This document shows, piece by piece, positions 51,333 through 61,589 of a stretch of 64,000 nucleotides of DNA. Each line of letters starts with the position of its first letter. Position 1 is the stretch's first letter. Under the pieces are notes generated by a model. The model ran no database searches. It had not been told where the DNA came from and was given only the letters and a program-made list of their open reading frames with translations. The DNA is taken from positions 103,636-167,635 of the forward strand of contig JAPJBO010000494.1 of the NCBI GenBank assembly GCA_030068145.1. The letters are read 5' to 3'. This DNA comes from Diplonema papillatum. Its lineage: Eukaryota; Euglenozoa; Diplonemea; Diplonemida; Diplonemidae. The position numbers and the translations under genes are program-made.

Positions 51333-53252
51333 ATGAGCGGCCGGGGGAGCAATGCTGGTGGTGCAGGGAAGGGGCTCACAACCAGCGGATCCAAGTCTTC
51401 ACTCAAAAGCGGACTAGAGCAGGGATCACAGAAAAGCGGTGGTGCGAGTAGGTACTCCTTACAGCAGACGAAGAATTCGGGACCGGTGAAGGAAACATCA
51501 CTGGTTTCGCCACCAAGCGCAGGTAGCATAGCGAACGAAATTACAGATGCGAATAGCAGGTTCGGCGATCCAACACCACAATTGGCGTTGACCGCCTCAA
51601 CACACCCAACACCAACCTCGCAATTAGAAGCAGAAATCGGGATCCCCGGAGACGCTCCGTCGATGGTCTCCGGTGCCGTGAACGTTGAAGGAGTGACCTC
51701 TGTCCATTCGACCCCCATGCAAAAGCCTGTCCAGAACTTTTCAAGCTCACATTCAGTGCAGTCTCAAGAGGGTGCTCCGAAGGCACACATGTCAAGAGCT
51801 GGCAGCATGGGAGGCAATGCTGGCAACCTGCAGGCTCTCGATCAATCCGGCCGCAACCCCGACGAGGTGTCCGCAACGCGGTCGACGAACGTGCTTCAGA
51901 GCGTGCCGTCGGCAAATTTTGCCCCCATATCTCAGCAGCAAACACCTGGAAACCATGATCTCACCCTTCCTACGGCAAGTGCAAAGAACTCAGCCGATAT
52001 TGCAGTACCACGAGAGCGTCCACAGCACGAAGATACCCCTATTCTGAACAGCGCTTCGCTACCAGGCGGGGGTCCTGGTGATCGGGGCTCGTTCCGATTG
52101 TCAATCAAGAGTGACGGTGTCGAAATTGATCTCGGCCGACCAGCAGATGGCAGGGGGACACCTTCCAAAGAGTTGCCGCCTACACAATCCTTGACACCAC
52201 GAGTGCAGCCGAGTCCTGCTCAGAGTGTTTTGAACATTACAACACAGAGTGTGCCGTCACCTACGCACAGGGCCGCCACTCCTGTTCTGACACCAACACA
52301 GCAGCCTGTGACCGTTCCGAAAAGCCATGGCTCTTCCCCTGGAACGCCATCGTACCAAACAACTCATGGCTCCGCATCGCAACGACCAGTCATGGGCCAG
52401 TCTCCTTTTGCTAGCGCAACACATGCAGATCCTCCAGAACAGAGACGGGCAAGCATGAAGCAGAGTCCGAAAAAGGATCCGCTGCCTCAACATGATGTTC
52501 CTATCCCGGAAGACGATGACATGCAGGTATACGAGTCGTATCTGGATTCGTTGAGGGAAGCTGCCATCACATTGTGGGATGACTGCCTTTCAAGAATGGA
52601 ACGCGACAAGGCTCCTCGAGCGGATTCGAGTTTGTTAGATAAGAGACTTGGGGGTGACAAACGTCTTGTAACATGGGATGACGTAATCAGCTTGCGTGAA
52701 AATGAGCGCGCCGAGCAGTATCATGCAAGGGAACAATACCCTACAAAACGCTTTGAAGTCGTTGTCAACAACTCACACGTGAAACCGAAAACACCGCAAT
52801 CTCTTTGGGTGACTGAATCGTGCCGAAACTATGAGCAGGCTTACGGTGTGAAGCCGTTATCAGCTTCGCAAGAGCGCGAAGCACTTGCGAGTCTGTCACC
52901 CGCACGCGCTCCCCTATCCCCATCGTCCCAAAGACGAGACAGTATCCCCCCTTCAAATTCCCCGCCACATGGTGTCAGGTCCATTCAACAGACGAAACAC
53001 CTTCTTAACAAGTCTCGTTTGAATCCTGCGTGCGAAAATTCGATTGATGCCATTGCTCGGCTCAAACGACTCAAAAGGCTGTCCAATTCGCCGGCTCTGC
53101 TCACTGCACCCAGACTTTCCTCCATAACAAAGGGTGCATGCCCTATCAACCCTCATCACCCCGATTGGAGGTTGTCACCTGATGGATGTTGTATTCTACC
53201 AGATGGACGGGTTTTAAATCTTTTGCAGCACACCTCTGCCTGGAAAGCTTAG
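51333..53252 (+). CDS. Largely disordered protein with a conserved-looking C-terminal region, unknown function
   Basis: 639 residues from ATG 51333, intronless. Residues 1-390 are Ser/Thr/Pro/Gln/Gly-rich with many TP and SP dipeptides (possible phosphorylation sites). Residues ~395-500 are different in composition and helical: YESYLDSLREAAITLWDDCLSRMERDK, then VTWDDVISLRENERAEQYHAREQYPTKRFEVV. The end (HPDWRLSPDGCCILPDGRVLNL) is compact and aromatic. No known domain recognised. Downstream of the zinc-ribbon gene and upstream of the PPR gene on the same strand. Confidence 0.75.
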   Translation: MSGRGSNAGGAGKGLTTSGSKSSLKSGLEQGSQKSGGASRYSLQQTKNSGPVKETSLVSPPSAGSIANEITDANSRFGDPTPQLALTASTHPTPTSQLEAEIGIPGDAPSMVSGAVNVEGVTSVHSTPMQKPVQNFSSSHSVQSQEGAPKAHMSRAGSMGGNAGNLQALDQSGRNPDEVSATRSTNVLQSVPSANFAPISQQQTPGNHDLTLPTASAKNSADIAVPRERPQHEDTPILNSASLPGGGPGDRGSFRLSIKSDGVEIDLGRPADGRGTPSKELPPTQSLTPRVQPSPAQSVLNITTQSVPSPTHRAATPVLTPTQQPVTVPKSHGSSPGTPSYQTTHGSASQRPVMGQSPFASATHADPPEQRRASMKQSPKKDPLPQHDVPIPEDDDMQVYESYLDSLREAAITLWDDCLSRMERDKAPRADSSLLDKRLGGDKRLVTWDDVISLRENERAEQYHAREQYPTKRFEVVVNNSHVKPKTPQSLWVTESCRNYEQAYGVKPLSASQEREALASLSPARAPLSPSSQRRDSIPPSNSPPHGVRSIQQTKHLLNKSRLNPACENSIDAIARLKRLKRLSNSPALLTAPRLSSITKGACPINPHHPDWRLSPDGCCILPDGRVLNLLQHTSAWKA

Positions 53253-54066
53253 TCACTGCTTCGTTTCTTTGTGACCAATAAACTGCTGAAGACTTTTCAT
53301 TTGAGAGCTCAACAACAACAACGACCCCGGTTGTGCGATTGCTACACGGATATGCGATCCTTCATGCTGGCTGTCGAGAGTTGCTGCAACGTCTCTTAGT
53401 TGCTCAACTACTGTCAATACTGCAACCAAACAACCCTTTGGCACCTGCACTGTGTAGCACACCGTTGCTAAATCACCCTTGTCTTGTATTGTCACTAACC
53501 CAGTTGTAACCCTTCACATTCTCACATTCTAACATTCAAAGCGCTGTTGAAACACAGCAGGGCCTTCCAATGCCTTCCTTTAGGTGTTGTTTCCATGAAT
53601 CACAACCTTTGGGCTCTTGGAGAGTGTTCTTGGTCCCGCAATCCGCGCTCGAGACAGGCTTCATGGATTGCTCCGCTTTTGACCTGTCGTCTTTGGATGC
53701 CCGAGTGTTGTGTCTTATACCTTCAAGCGACCGTTTCTTTAGAATAGCCACGAGCTTGTCTCACAGCTCTACAGTACGGCGTCCCACCTTTGCCAGTTTT
53801 GCTTCCGTCTGTTGTTCCTTCTCTTTTCCCGTTCTTGCTCTGTCTGTTGTGTTAAGCCTCCAGTTGTCCTCGGTCGTGCATTGCATGCGACCAATATTTG
53901 TGCAGCTCCCTTCTTTGCCAGAGGTTACCGCTCGAAGCTGCTGGTAGGACTAACTGAGAAGACTTTTTGCGCAAGAAGTGTTGGTACTTATTTTACGTTA
54001 CCTACTCGCATCTTCGTAGCGTGAGACCACTCCACACCAGAATCCAGGGTGTAGAAATGTCCAAAT
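53253..54066. other. Intergenic region
   Basis: 0.8 kb, pyrimidine-rich in parts (53800-53880). An upstream ATG at 54057 is out of frame with the PPR start at 54067 and overlaps it. No gene recognised. Confidence 0.5.
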
Positions 54067-55200
54067 ATGAACACAAAACTGCCGACTTTGGTCAGTCGCA
54101 GGTCAGCATGGAAGTACGGTGATAAGACAGACGCTGCTGCTGCAAGGCGAATCCGTGAGCTTCTTCCTGAGATGTGGAAAGCCCGGGACATCAGGAAGGA
54201 GCATCTTTCAAAAATTCTTGATGCCTTGAAGTCTGTGAAGGAAGCAGGCTACCAGACTGGCGAGATGACATATTCGCTATGCATTGGCCGATGCGCATCA
54301 GTGCACTCTGCCGCAGGTCTTTCAGCAGCAACGAAGCTCTTCGATGATTACTGCAAAAGCAGAATTAAGCCGTCCGAACACATTCTGCACCCTTTGCTAC
54401 ATGCTGCAGTTGCTACCGGCTCACTGGATAAATACATAAAAACGGAATTCCTAGTCAAGTCGCATCTTGGACACGATGGCCTGCCAAAGACAGTTGCATT
54501 TTGGAATCTTTACTTCAAACTGCTTGGAAAGCGAACCGATATTGATTCCAGTGTGTTCCAACAAGCGCTGTATGTGTACAAGAGAATGACCAAGACATTG
54601 CACCTTGTGCCCAGCATTATAACCTTCAACGAACTCCTTAAGTTATGCAGCTCCAGCATCGACTTAGACTATGTTCTGTCCGAAATGCAAGCCTACAATG
54701 TAGAGGCCGACATGCAGTTCTCTTCCACTCTTATCAAGCAGTACGGTCGAATGCGTGATTTCGGGTCAGCTTGCAGAGTATTTAAAAGTTGTCTTGATGA
54801 TCCACATCGGCAACCCACAAGCATGACATGGAATTGCTTACTCATGGCAGCATACTCTTGCAAAGAATTCAGATACTTCGATCGCATCATTGTAGAGATG
54901 ATAGAAAAGGATCCTGCCGAGTTGTTGAATCCCAGGTCAACTTCTATAATGGTGATGCATCATTCTTCAGCTACCCGAATTTCCGAATTGTTGGCCGAAC
55001 ATAAGTCGGCAATGGATACCAGCACAAAAAAGACTTTGCAGCGTCGTGTAAATGGGTGGAAACCAAAACAACAACGTCCACCGACTCATCAGGCAACCGA
55101 TTCGGCACGCGAACACACTCGCAAGCAACCTACCTCAGAGCAGCCAATTCAGCAAGCGGCCTCAAGCTCATCGGTACTATCAGCTCTCCTTCACCACTGA
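54067..55200 (+). CDS. Pentatricopeptide-repeat (PPR) protein
   Basis: 377 residues, intronless. Helical hairpin repeats of ~35 residues are visible: 'MTYSLCIGRCASVHSAAGLSAATKLFDDYCKSRIKPSE', 'VAFWNLYFKLLG.....FQQALYVYKRM', 'SIITFNELLKLCSS...YVLSEMQAYNVEAD', 'FSSTLIKQYGRMRDFGSACRVFKSC' and 'MTWNCLLMAAYSCKEFRYFDRIIVEM', each with the typical N- or T-x-L-I..Y/A helix A and a hydrophobic helix B. PPR proteins bind organellar RNA sequence-specifically. The N-terminus (MNTKLPTLVSRRSAWKYG) is basic and Ser-rich as in a mitochondrial presequence. The C-terminal ~55 residues are Gln/Ser-rich. In diplonemids, whose mitochondrial RNAs are trans-spliced and edited, such a factor would fit, but the target is unknown. 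Confidence 0.85.
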   Translation: MNTKLPTLVSRRSAWKYGDKTDAAAARRIRELLPEMWKARDIRKEHLSKILDALKSVKEAGYQTGEMTYSLCIGRCASVHSAAGLSAATKLFDDYCKSRIKPSEHILHPLLHAAVATGSLDKYIKTEFLVKSHLGHDGLPKTVAFWNLYFKLLGKRTDIDSSVFQQALYVYKRMTKTLHLVPSIITFNELLKLCSSSIDLDYVLSEMQAYNVEADMQFSSTLIKQYGRMRDFGSACRVFKSCLDDPHRQPTSMTWNCLLMAAYSCKEFRYFDRIIVEMIEKDPAELLNPRSTSIMVMHHSSATRISELLAEHKSAMDTSTKKTLQRRVNGWKPKQQRPPTHQATDSAREHTRKQPTSEQPIQQAASSSSVLSALLHH

Positions 55201-55560
55201 GCGAACGAGTTGTATAGTACCACTGCTCTATTATCCTTTTGTGATCACAGCAAGCAGCACTGCAAATCGGCATCGTTCACTGGGCTCATAAGCAACTTCA
55301 ACGTCGCTGGCTAAGCGCTTTGAAAGGGTCATTCTGTACTCCATATAGACAACTGCCTAAACATGCGCAGATTGCTCGTCTGGATTCCACAGGGCATTGC
55401 TTGGTACCAATTCCAGTGTGGTTTCACGACAAGAAACCTGCCCAAACGGTTGATTCGATGCATTCGAGTATCTTAACGTGTATTTCTGAGGTTACATTTC
55501 TAAGTTTGATTCATACAAGGAGCACAAAAGACATTCACACAAAAAGTCTGCGGCGGGAAC
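55201..55560. other. Intergenic region
   Basis: 360 bases with no recognised feature. Confidence 0.5.
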
Positions 55561-58557
55561 ATGAAGTATGCTGGTTTAAGCGGCACATCCGAATGGTTTA
55601 GTGATGTATACCGGAAGGTTCAGAACATGGTGTCGAACAATGATGCAGGGAACACATCGAGTTCAATGTATCGAAAGAAAGCTGAAGATCTCATGGCCCA
55701 AAAACCTCACCAGGGTGCTCTGGCGGCATCCCCTGCAACGGAGACGATTGCTGCGAACTCGGTGTTATCTGAAGAGGCTCTTGCTCAAGCAACAGACTTT
55801 TACGGACTGCACACTGATGAAGAGGTAGGGGTACTGGTCAGCAAGTGGGAAGGCACAGGATCTGAGCGGTGGGTGGGTACTGAGTTCGAGCAGCTCGGAG
55901 CAAAGCTACACGAGCTGCACAAGTTGTTGTTAGACAACGTTGGTTATTTCTCCGGAAAAGACAATGTGCATATGACACAGGTCCTTATGGCAATCGTAAC
56001 AGACTGGGGAGTTCTGGAAGAAGCGGTTCTGCATGTTTGCCATGCAGCACCAAGACATGATGCCGATCCTTCAACACCCGGCAATGGATATCGCTCTTTG
56101 ATCACTGTCGTTGACATTTGCATCTGCAAGATTCTGCGTAGACTCCGCCATTGCTGCAGCCAGCGAACAAGTCTGTTGTTCAACACGGGTAGTTCTCTGA
56201 TCGACCTTCGAGAATACTCGATGATCCTCAACACACTGCGCAAAATGCTTCAGTATGCAGTTCTGACAGATACTGTCTCCCGTCGAGATACATTGTTCAT
56301 TCCTGCTGAAGAGGCTGAGATCGAAGCTCAAGCAATTGCATCCTTCCATCAGTTTGACTGCTCCTGTTTCTATGGACGTCGCGTAGCTTTCTACTACGAT
56401 GTTCCCATCCGTCGCGCATTCATTGTCATAATCTCAGCTATGGCTGGTTATGGAGCAGCCTTTCACAGACAAGATTCAAAGTCCGGTAAACAACCCAAAC
56501 CTGCTGAAACTCATGAAGAAAGCCTCGAATCTGTTCTTCGAAAGTCGCGGGAATCCAAGACACTGCGAATGCAGGCGAACCTTGAAGATAATGGCCAAGC
56601 TGGTGCCGGGCAACGTATTATGAAGAATGGCGAAAAGGCTGATATGAAACCCGAGGTTTTTGATGTTCGTAGCTCACCACCCATTCAATCACAATCTGTC
56701 GCATCAGCACCCACAAGCCACAATCAAGACCGTGCATGCTCACAGCCAAGCCCCCCTTCACCCGGCGGTTCTGCTGCACATTGCCAATCTACAACACCAA
56801 TTGACACACCAGTACTCCCAGGACAGAATGCAGCACTCCCAGTCAACCACCCCATCGGCAAAGTCGACACTTCCCAAATAATAGAAGTTCATTCTAGCAG
56901 GCCTCCTCCTGTACCCCAGCATGTTCCCCCAAAACCTGATGTCATCAGCAAACCTAATGAGACTAGTCGACAATTGGAAGAAGCAGACGCAATCGAGCAG
57001 GAAGCAAAAGCGAAAAAGATGGCTGGGCCACCCGATATCATTGGGGGTGCACGAGCTGTAATGCATGGTGTAGGCTGCTTCTTGTCACCAGCTGCCCGAG
57101 CAGAGAGCGTTGTCGAACGGTTTCGTACATGCGACATCGCCTTTGCCAAAGGGTTTTGGGGACTGACAGAGGCTCCTATTGCTCAGCATACAGGGCCCAT
57201 TGTTTCTCCGTGGATGTCAGTCAACCAGAGCATCAAAATCCCAATAACGGAAGAAGCACTGTTAAATTGCTACAATGACGGTCCACTAGCTTCTCTCACC
57301 GCTCAGGCTGTGACTCTACCTGTTTGTGAACTTGAGCCTGTGGAAAAGGAGTTCAAAAAGCTTGTTGATGCTAAACAAGTTTCCGAAATTGAAGAGGACC
57401 AACTTCTCAAAATATTTGCGAAGCGAAAGCAGAAGGCTGTCAGCCCTGTACAGCCGGCAACTCTTTACCAAGCCGTTCGCTCTTTGAGCGGAGCAGATGG
57501 TGATGGCAAGGGATGCAACAGCGATTCAGAACCAGAATCGTCCGACCTTCGGACGCGCTTGGGCAATTTCACACAGTATGTGGTAACAGCAGTGCAATCT
57601 GCGGGTGGTACAAAAGCAGAGGAAGACACTGGTCTTGGCTGGGTAAACACGCAGCTCCTTTCTTTTGACCCCCCACCTACTGGAGAAGGCCGAGCTAGAC
57701 GAGGTCTTGTGCTTCATTTTCATGGCGGAGGCTTTGTTGCCCAGTCACCGAGAAGTCACGAGGTTTATCTGAGACACTGGACCAAGTTGTTGAAAGTACC
57801 CATCCTTTCAGTTGATTACTCTTTGGCACCTGCTGCATACTTCCCACGAGCGGTTGATGAATGCTACCATGTCTATTGCTGGGCAATAAAAAACCGACAG
57901 AAACTTGGGGCTGGAGAGCAGGGACGCATTATCGTGACTGGTGACAGTGCCGGTGGGAATCTTGCTGTTGCGGTTGCCCTAAAGGCAGCACAGGCTGGCA
58001 TACGCATGCCTGATGGAGTCGTCTGCTCATATCCTGTGTTGAACGTAAAACTTGCTGCATCACCTTCCAGAATGTTGGCACTCATGGATTCTTTGCTACC
58101 ATTGGGAATTCTGGAATGCTGTTTGCGTGCCTACGCCGGCCCTCGTATGGCAGACACAACACACCCGTTGATGTCACCTATATATGCACCTGATGAACTA
58201 CTTCGTCTTCTTTGCCCTGTGCACATTGTTGCGGCAGAGCTTGATCCTCTCCTGGATGATTCTGTTGCTTTTATTCGAAGGCTTCGCGCTCTTGGCCATG
58301 ATGCACATCTTGATGTAGTGGACAAGATGCCACATGGGTTTCTCAATCTTGCTTACTTGGGGGGTGGTGACTGTATGATAGAAGCCTCTAGCCTTGTGGT
58401 TGAGCGCTTGTCACAGCTGCTCTCTCCACCGTTTTCAAACGATGACAAAGATGCTGTACTAGCTCCACCCTCAGTCAGCACACAGAGCGGAAAGGTGGAG
58501 TCGCAATACACCGATCACTTTTCATGTGAAAAACCATTCGACGCTCATGCTGAGTAA
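55561..58557 (+). CDS. Hormone-sensitive lipase (HSL/LIPE family)
   Basis: 998 residues, intronless, ATG 55561. The region ~95-305 corresponds to the HSL N-terminal domain (helical; ...FHQFDCSCFYGRRVAFYYDVPIRRAF resembles LRFYQAHVYGRCFGLQFCPSMRPF). Residues ~310-480 are a Pro/Ser/Gln-rich disordered insert. The catalytic alpha/beta-hydrolase part starts near 700: LHFHGGGFVAQSPRSHE (oxyanion HGGG, ~721), SVDYSLAPAAYFPRA, GDSAGGN (nucleophile Ser796), AASPSRMLALMDSLLP, AELDPLLDDSV (Asp895) and MPHGFL (His925). All three triad residues are present and the order matches mammalian HSL closely, including the 'AASPSR' and 'MSPI' segments, but the long regulatory-module insert of the mammalian enzyme before 'SP(I/L)' is absent. 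Expected reaction: hydrolysis of acylglycerols and sterol esters. Confidence 0.93.
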   Translation: MKYAGLSGTSEWFSDVYRKVQNMVSNNDAGNTSSSMYRKKAEDLMAQKPHQGALAASPATETIAANSVLSEEALAQATDFYGLHTDEEVGVLVSKWEGTGSERWVGTEFEQLGAKLHELHKLLLDNVGYFSGKDNVHMTQVLMAIVTDWGVLEEAVLHVCHAAPRHDADPSTPGNGYRSLITVVDICICKILRRLRHCCSQRTSLLFNTGSSLIDLREYSMILNTLRKMLQYAVLTDTVSRRDTLFIPAEEAEIEAQAIASFHQFDCSCFYGRRVAFYYDVPIRRAFIVIISAMAGYGAAFHRQDSKSGKQPKPAETHEESLESVLRKSRESKTLRMQANLEDNGQAGAGQRIMKNGEKADMKPEVFDVRSSPPIQSQSVASAPTSHNQDRACSQPSPPSPGGSAAHCQSTTPIDTPVLPGQNAALPVNHPIGKVDTSQIIEVHSSRPPPVPQHVPPKPDVISKPNETSRQLEEADAIEQEAKAKKMAGPPDIIGGARAVMHGVGCFLSPAARAESVVERFRTCDIAFAKGFWGLTEAPIAQHTGPIVSPWMSVNQSIKIPITEEALLNCYNDGPLASLTAQAVTLPVCELEPVEKEFKKLVDAKQVSEIEEDQLLKIFAKRKQKAVSPVQPATLYQAVRSLSGADGDGKGCNSDSEPESSDLRTRLGNFTQYVVTAVQSAGGTKAEEDTGLGWVNTQLLSFDPPPTGEGRARRGLVLHFHGGGFVAQSPRSHEVYLRHWTKLLKVPILSVDYSLAPAAYFPRAVDECYHVYCWAIKNRQKLGAGEQGRIIVTGDSAGGNLAVAVALKAAQAGIRMPDGVVCSYPVLNVKLAASPSRMLALMDSLLPLGILECCLRAYAGPRMADTTHPLMSPIYAPDELLRLLCPVHIVAAELDPLLDDSVAFIRRLRALGHDAHLDVVDKMPHGFLNLAYLGGGDCMIEASSLVVERLSQLLSPPFSNDDKDAVLAPPSVSTQSGKVESQYTDHFSCEKPFDAHAE

Positions 58558-59589
58558 GCACAACCTGAACACCTATGGTGCAGAGCACATTCGACTTGAC
58601 ATCACAACACTTATTCCAAAAGGCATGCTTTGTCGATCGATTTGCTCTTGTTCCGAAGGAGCTTTCGGAGGTGGGTGCACACAAGACACTGCCTCATACA
58701 AGACTCCTGTAGCTGTCTCCATGTTTGCATTCCTCAACCACTACAAGCTCTTGTTGCGCTGGTGGTATTCATCCCCATAGCCATAAGGCCGTGCTTATGC
58801 AGATGCTATCATCTGGCATGGTTCGTGTTCCAGTTGTTGGGGAACATTGCTTAAAGCAAACTTCGTTACTTCAACTCAGTAGGCTGTGCACAAATTGTGC
58901 TTCTGTGTTGGTGTTGCCATGTTCCTGAACTCTTTCCCTGTGTTTCATGCAGTCCTAACATCAGTCACCGCCTGATCCACAGCCCACATCTTGTCTCTGT
59001 AGATAGCCTCCTGCTATACTTCCTACTTCCATCAAGCACCATTCCCTACCTCGGTGCTTTGCAGAGTCCTTCCTCTGGCATTGCAATGGCGTGCACCTTT
59101 TAACTGGCTGTACACACCGTCTGCTTTTTTGCAGCTCTGTATGCATGCTCTTTTGCATTAGCAGTCGGGAACACAACTACTTCTGAATGGTTCTGCAATA
59201 CAACATTTCCCAAATACTGGTGCCATAAAAAATCCAACCTCAAATCAGCATCTACATGTTCATGCATTTATTCAACGTTGTCAACATGAAACCGCATGAA
59301 GGACCATGACACTACCCTCAGCATCTGAAATGCACTCTAGCCATCTTAGCACCAAATTCTCATTTCACCTTCTCGACCTCTAGCTTGAACCGTCAACTCC
59401 CTGATTGTTGGTTGACATTTGCTTGTCTTCATGCCTTCACATTTTATTCTTACTGTGTCTGTCTTCAAAACAGAATCCACATGCCATTTTGAGGGCACCT
59501 TGATGCATGGCTTCCAGTTTTGGACCATTTCGGAGCATTTTATGAGCACCTGAGTGGTAGGTTTCGAGTTTTGGATTTCTGGTGACGCC
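58558..59589. other. Non-coding stretch downstream of the lipase
   Basis: About 1 kb, pyrimidine-rich in places; presumably the lipase 3' UTR. Short ORFs have no family features. A degenerate copy of the following repeat (gagcattttatgagcacc, 59527) begins before 59590. Confidence 0.5.
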
Positions 59590-60115
59590 CCCCCTGGGTT
59601 TTCTGATGTTTTCCTTAAGGAATTGCCTTGTGGGAGGTGACTCTGTCTTGTTTTTGCATTCTGCAGCCATTATTTCAGCCTAAACGAGCATCCGACCACG
59701 TATTTTGCATTTCCCGAGCATTTTAGGACCACCCAAGTGGTAGGTTTCTGGATTTGAGCTGCTGGGGGCCCCCCTTTTTTCCGAAAAACAGGGTCCTTTC
59801 AGGGTCCTTTCAGGGTCCCGGCGGTTTGGCGACACATTTTGCAGGCGTTTTATGAACCCACACCGGTGTGGATCAAACTTTCCTGGGGTTTCCGATTGTT
59901 TTTGGGTTCCGTTTGCGGGTGTGTGTGTGCCTAGTCGGGCTGCTTTTTGTGGCTGCAGTTTGGGTTTTCTGATGTTTTCCTTAAGGAATTGCCTTGTGGG
60001 AGGTGACTCTGTCTTGTTTTTGCATTCTGCAGCCACGGGTTTGCGGGCCATTATTTCAGCCTAAACGAGCCCGCCCGCGTATTTTGCATTTCGCGAGCGT
60101 TTTAGGACCACCCAC
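59590..60115 (+). repeat. ~370-bp-spaced direct repeat, two copies
   Basis: The block 'gggttttctgatgttttccttaagg' through 'aggtgactctgtcttg...cagc' and 'cctaaacgagc' occurs at ~59597-59740 and again at ~59962-60114. Copy 2 has an extra 'acgggtttgcggg' before 'ccattatttcag'. Confidence 0.85.
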
Positions 60116-60200
60116 AGGGGGACAAAATCTGACTTGCCACCTCCTCGCGGTGTCCCCTGGAAACGTGTTTTTCGAAACGCGGCCAAGGCAAGCAGTACCT
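60116..60200 (+). repeat. 85-bp block shared by four loci, copy a
   Basis: 'acaaaatctgacttgcc' to 'ccaaggcaagcagtacc'. Further copies lie at ~61946-62043, ~62410-62510 and ~63167-63268; a 5'-truncated one starts at 60506. Confidence 0.9.
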
Positions 60201-60214
60201 CTCTGCTCCCTCGT

Positions 60215-60468
60215 GGGGCGAAAAGGTTGAAGATCGAAGGCTCGAAGGCAGAAGCGGCTTGACAAACCGTTTCCTCACCCGAAGGCTGGTTCTGCCCCCT
60301 TGTGGGGCGGAGAGGTTGAAGATCGAAGGCTCGAAGGCAGAAGCGGCTTGACAAACTGTTTCCTCACCCGAAGGCTGGTTCTGCCCCCTTGTGGGGCGGA
60401 GAGGTTGAATATCGAAGGCTCGAAGGCAGAAGCGGCTTGACAAACCGTTTCCGTTTCCGGAAGGCTGG
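60215..60468 (+). repeat. Three tandem copies of an 89-bp unit
   Basis: 'ggttgaa(g/t)atcgaaggctcg' recurs at ~60225, 60314 and 60403, i.e. every 89 bases, with a few substitutions. 89 is not a multiple of three, so the long minus-strand ORF across it repeats its motifs in different frames. Confidence 0.92.
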
Positions 60469-60505
60469 ACTCCCCGGTGGGTCTTTCTTGCTGCGATGCT
60501 TGCTG

Positions 60506-60677
60506 TTTTTCGAAACGCGGCCAAGGCAAGCAGTACCTTTGCTGTGGGTGAAAGCCCCTTACTTCGTATCTGGCGTCCGAGCTGCGCACCTACCCTTCCC
60601 GGGCGTAAAAGATCCTGCCCCAAGCTGCCCAGCAGGAACGGGGGGGGCGGTGCAAAGAGGCACCTTCCAGGTGAGCC
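60506..60677 (+). repeat. 172-bp direct repeat, copy 1 (copy 2 at 62460-62631)
   Basis: Both copies run from 'tttttcgaaacgcgg' to 'ttccaggtgagcc' with constant offset 1954, apparently without indels. Confidence 0.9.
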
Positions 60678-61249
60678 TTGCCAAGTTTGACTCCCTTGTG
60701 GCCCTCTCATCGTGAAGGCGGGGTAAAATCGGGATGGTTACCAATGTGCCCCCGGTTTTTTGAATTAGTTGGCCCCAGTCTGAGTGACAGGTGGCGGCTT
60801 GTGGCTGAGCCGCGGCCTTTCCAGGCCCTTAGCCGACTCTCCTTTCGTTTTTCTGAGTCCCCAGTGCCGTGGGGCAGGCGCCGGTTGCAGTGTGCAACTG
60901 GTGCGGGTTCAAACCGCGCCTGTCTGTGTTCGTGGTTGTGCCGTTTTTCGTTGTGAAGAAGTGAACCCGGAGAACCCACCAGGTCAGGCACCAGGTTTCT
61001 TGTCTGGCAAACTGTACGGCCTGGTGTTTAAAAAAAAATCAAGGCTGTCTGTGCGGTTGGCTGTGGCAAGTCCACTCCTGCATTTCACAAAATTTGCAGC
61101 AGGAGGGACTGAGTCACACCAATCGAAAAGACACCGGAGAATACCCGTGTGTCGGCCCACAAACGAAGTATTTGAACTTCCCCTTTTGGAACTTGCTTGT
61201 CTTGCCCATTTTTCCCAGTTTGCCTCGAAGGCCCCCGTACGATTCTTCC
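60678..61249. other. Unique-looking stretch within the repeat region
   Basis: No supportable gene or RNA. A 'gggttcaaacc' resembling a tRNA B-box lies near 60905 but no cloverleaf can be drawn. Confidence 0.5.
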
Positions 61250-61357
61250 AAAAAAAAAAAAAAAAAAAAAGGTTCGGTTTTCTTTTGTTCACCCACAACC
61301 CCCCTCACCATGCAACCAGCAAAAACACAAACAGGCCCAAAAAAAAAAAAAAAAAAA
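61250..61357 (+). repeat. Two A homopolymers (21 A and 19 A)
   Basis: A-runs at 61250-61270 and 61339-61357 separated by 68 bases. They might be tails of retroposed copies, but no flanking target duplications were seen. Confidence 0.85.
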
Positions 61358-61589
61358 CAACAATGCGAGGTGGCTTTGGTGGTGAACCGTTTTGCTTCCC
61401 CACAAACCCCGCAAACCCGCACTCGGTGGCCCTGCGGGCCCCCTCGTGCATTTGATGGATTCTCAGCGCTTTGATGTGGGCCTTCTTGTCCAGGTTCGGC
61501 CTCTTGTGTGAAGAGGCCGACTCGAAAGAAAACAGGATTCAGCACACACAACGCAAACAGGAACTAGAAGAAGAAAAGAAATTCACAAG

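Noticed and set aside
60102-60710. 202-residue minus-strand ORF with internal repeats
   Set aside because: It runs through the 89-bp tandem repeat and shared blocks; its repetition is explained by the DNA repeat and other copies do not keep the frame.
60825-60930. tRNA-like B-box 'gggttcaaacc'
   Set aside because: No pairing acceptor stem or A-box at the right distance; the T-stem only forms with a shifted loop.
60784-61455. 223-residue plus-strand ORF
   Set aside because: It starts at GTG and crosses two A homopolymers that would encode Lys runs; no family features.
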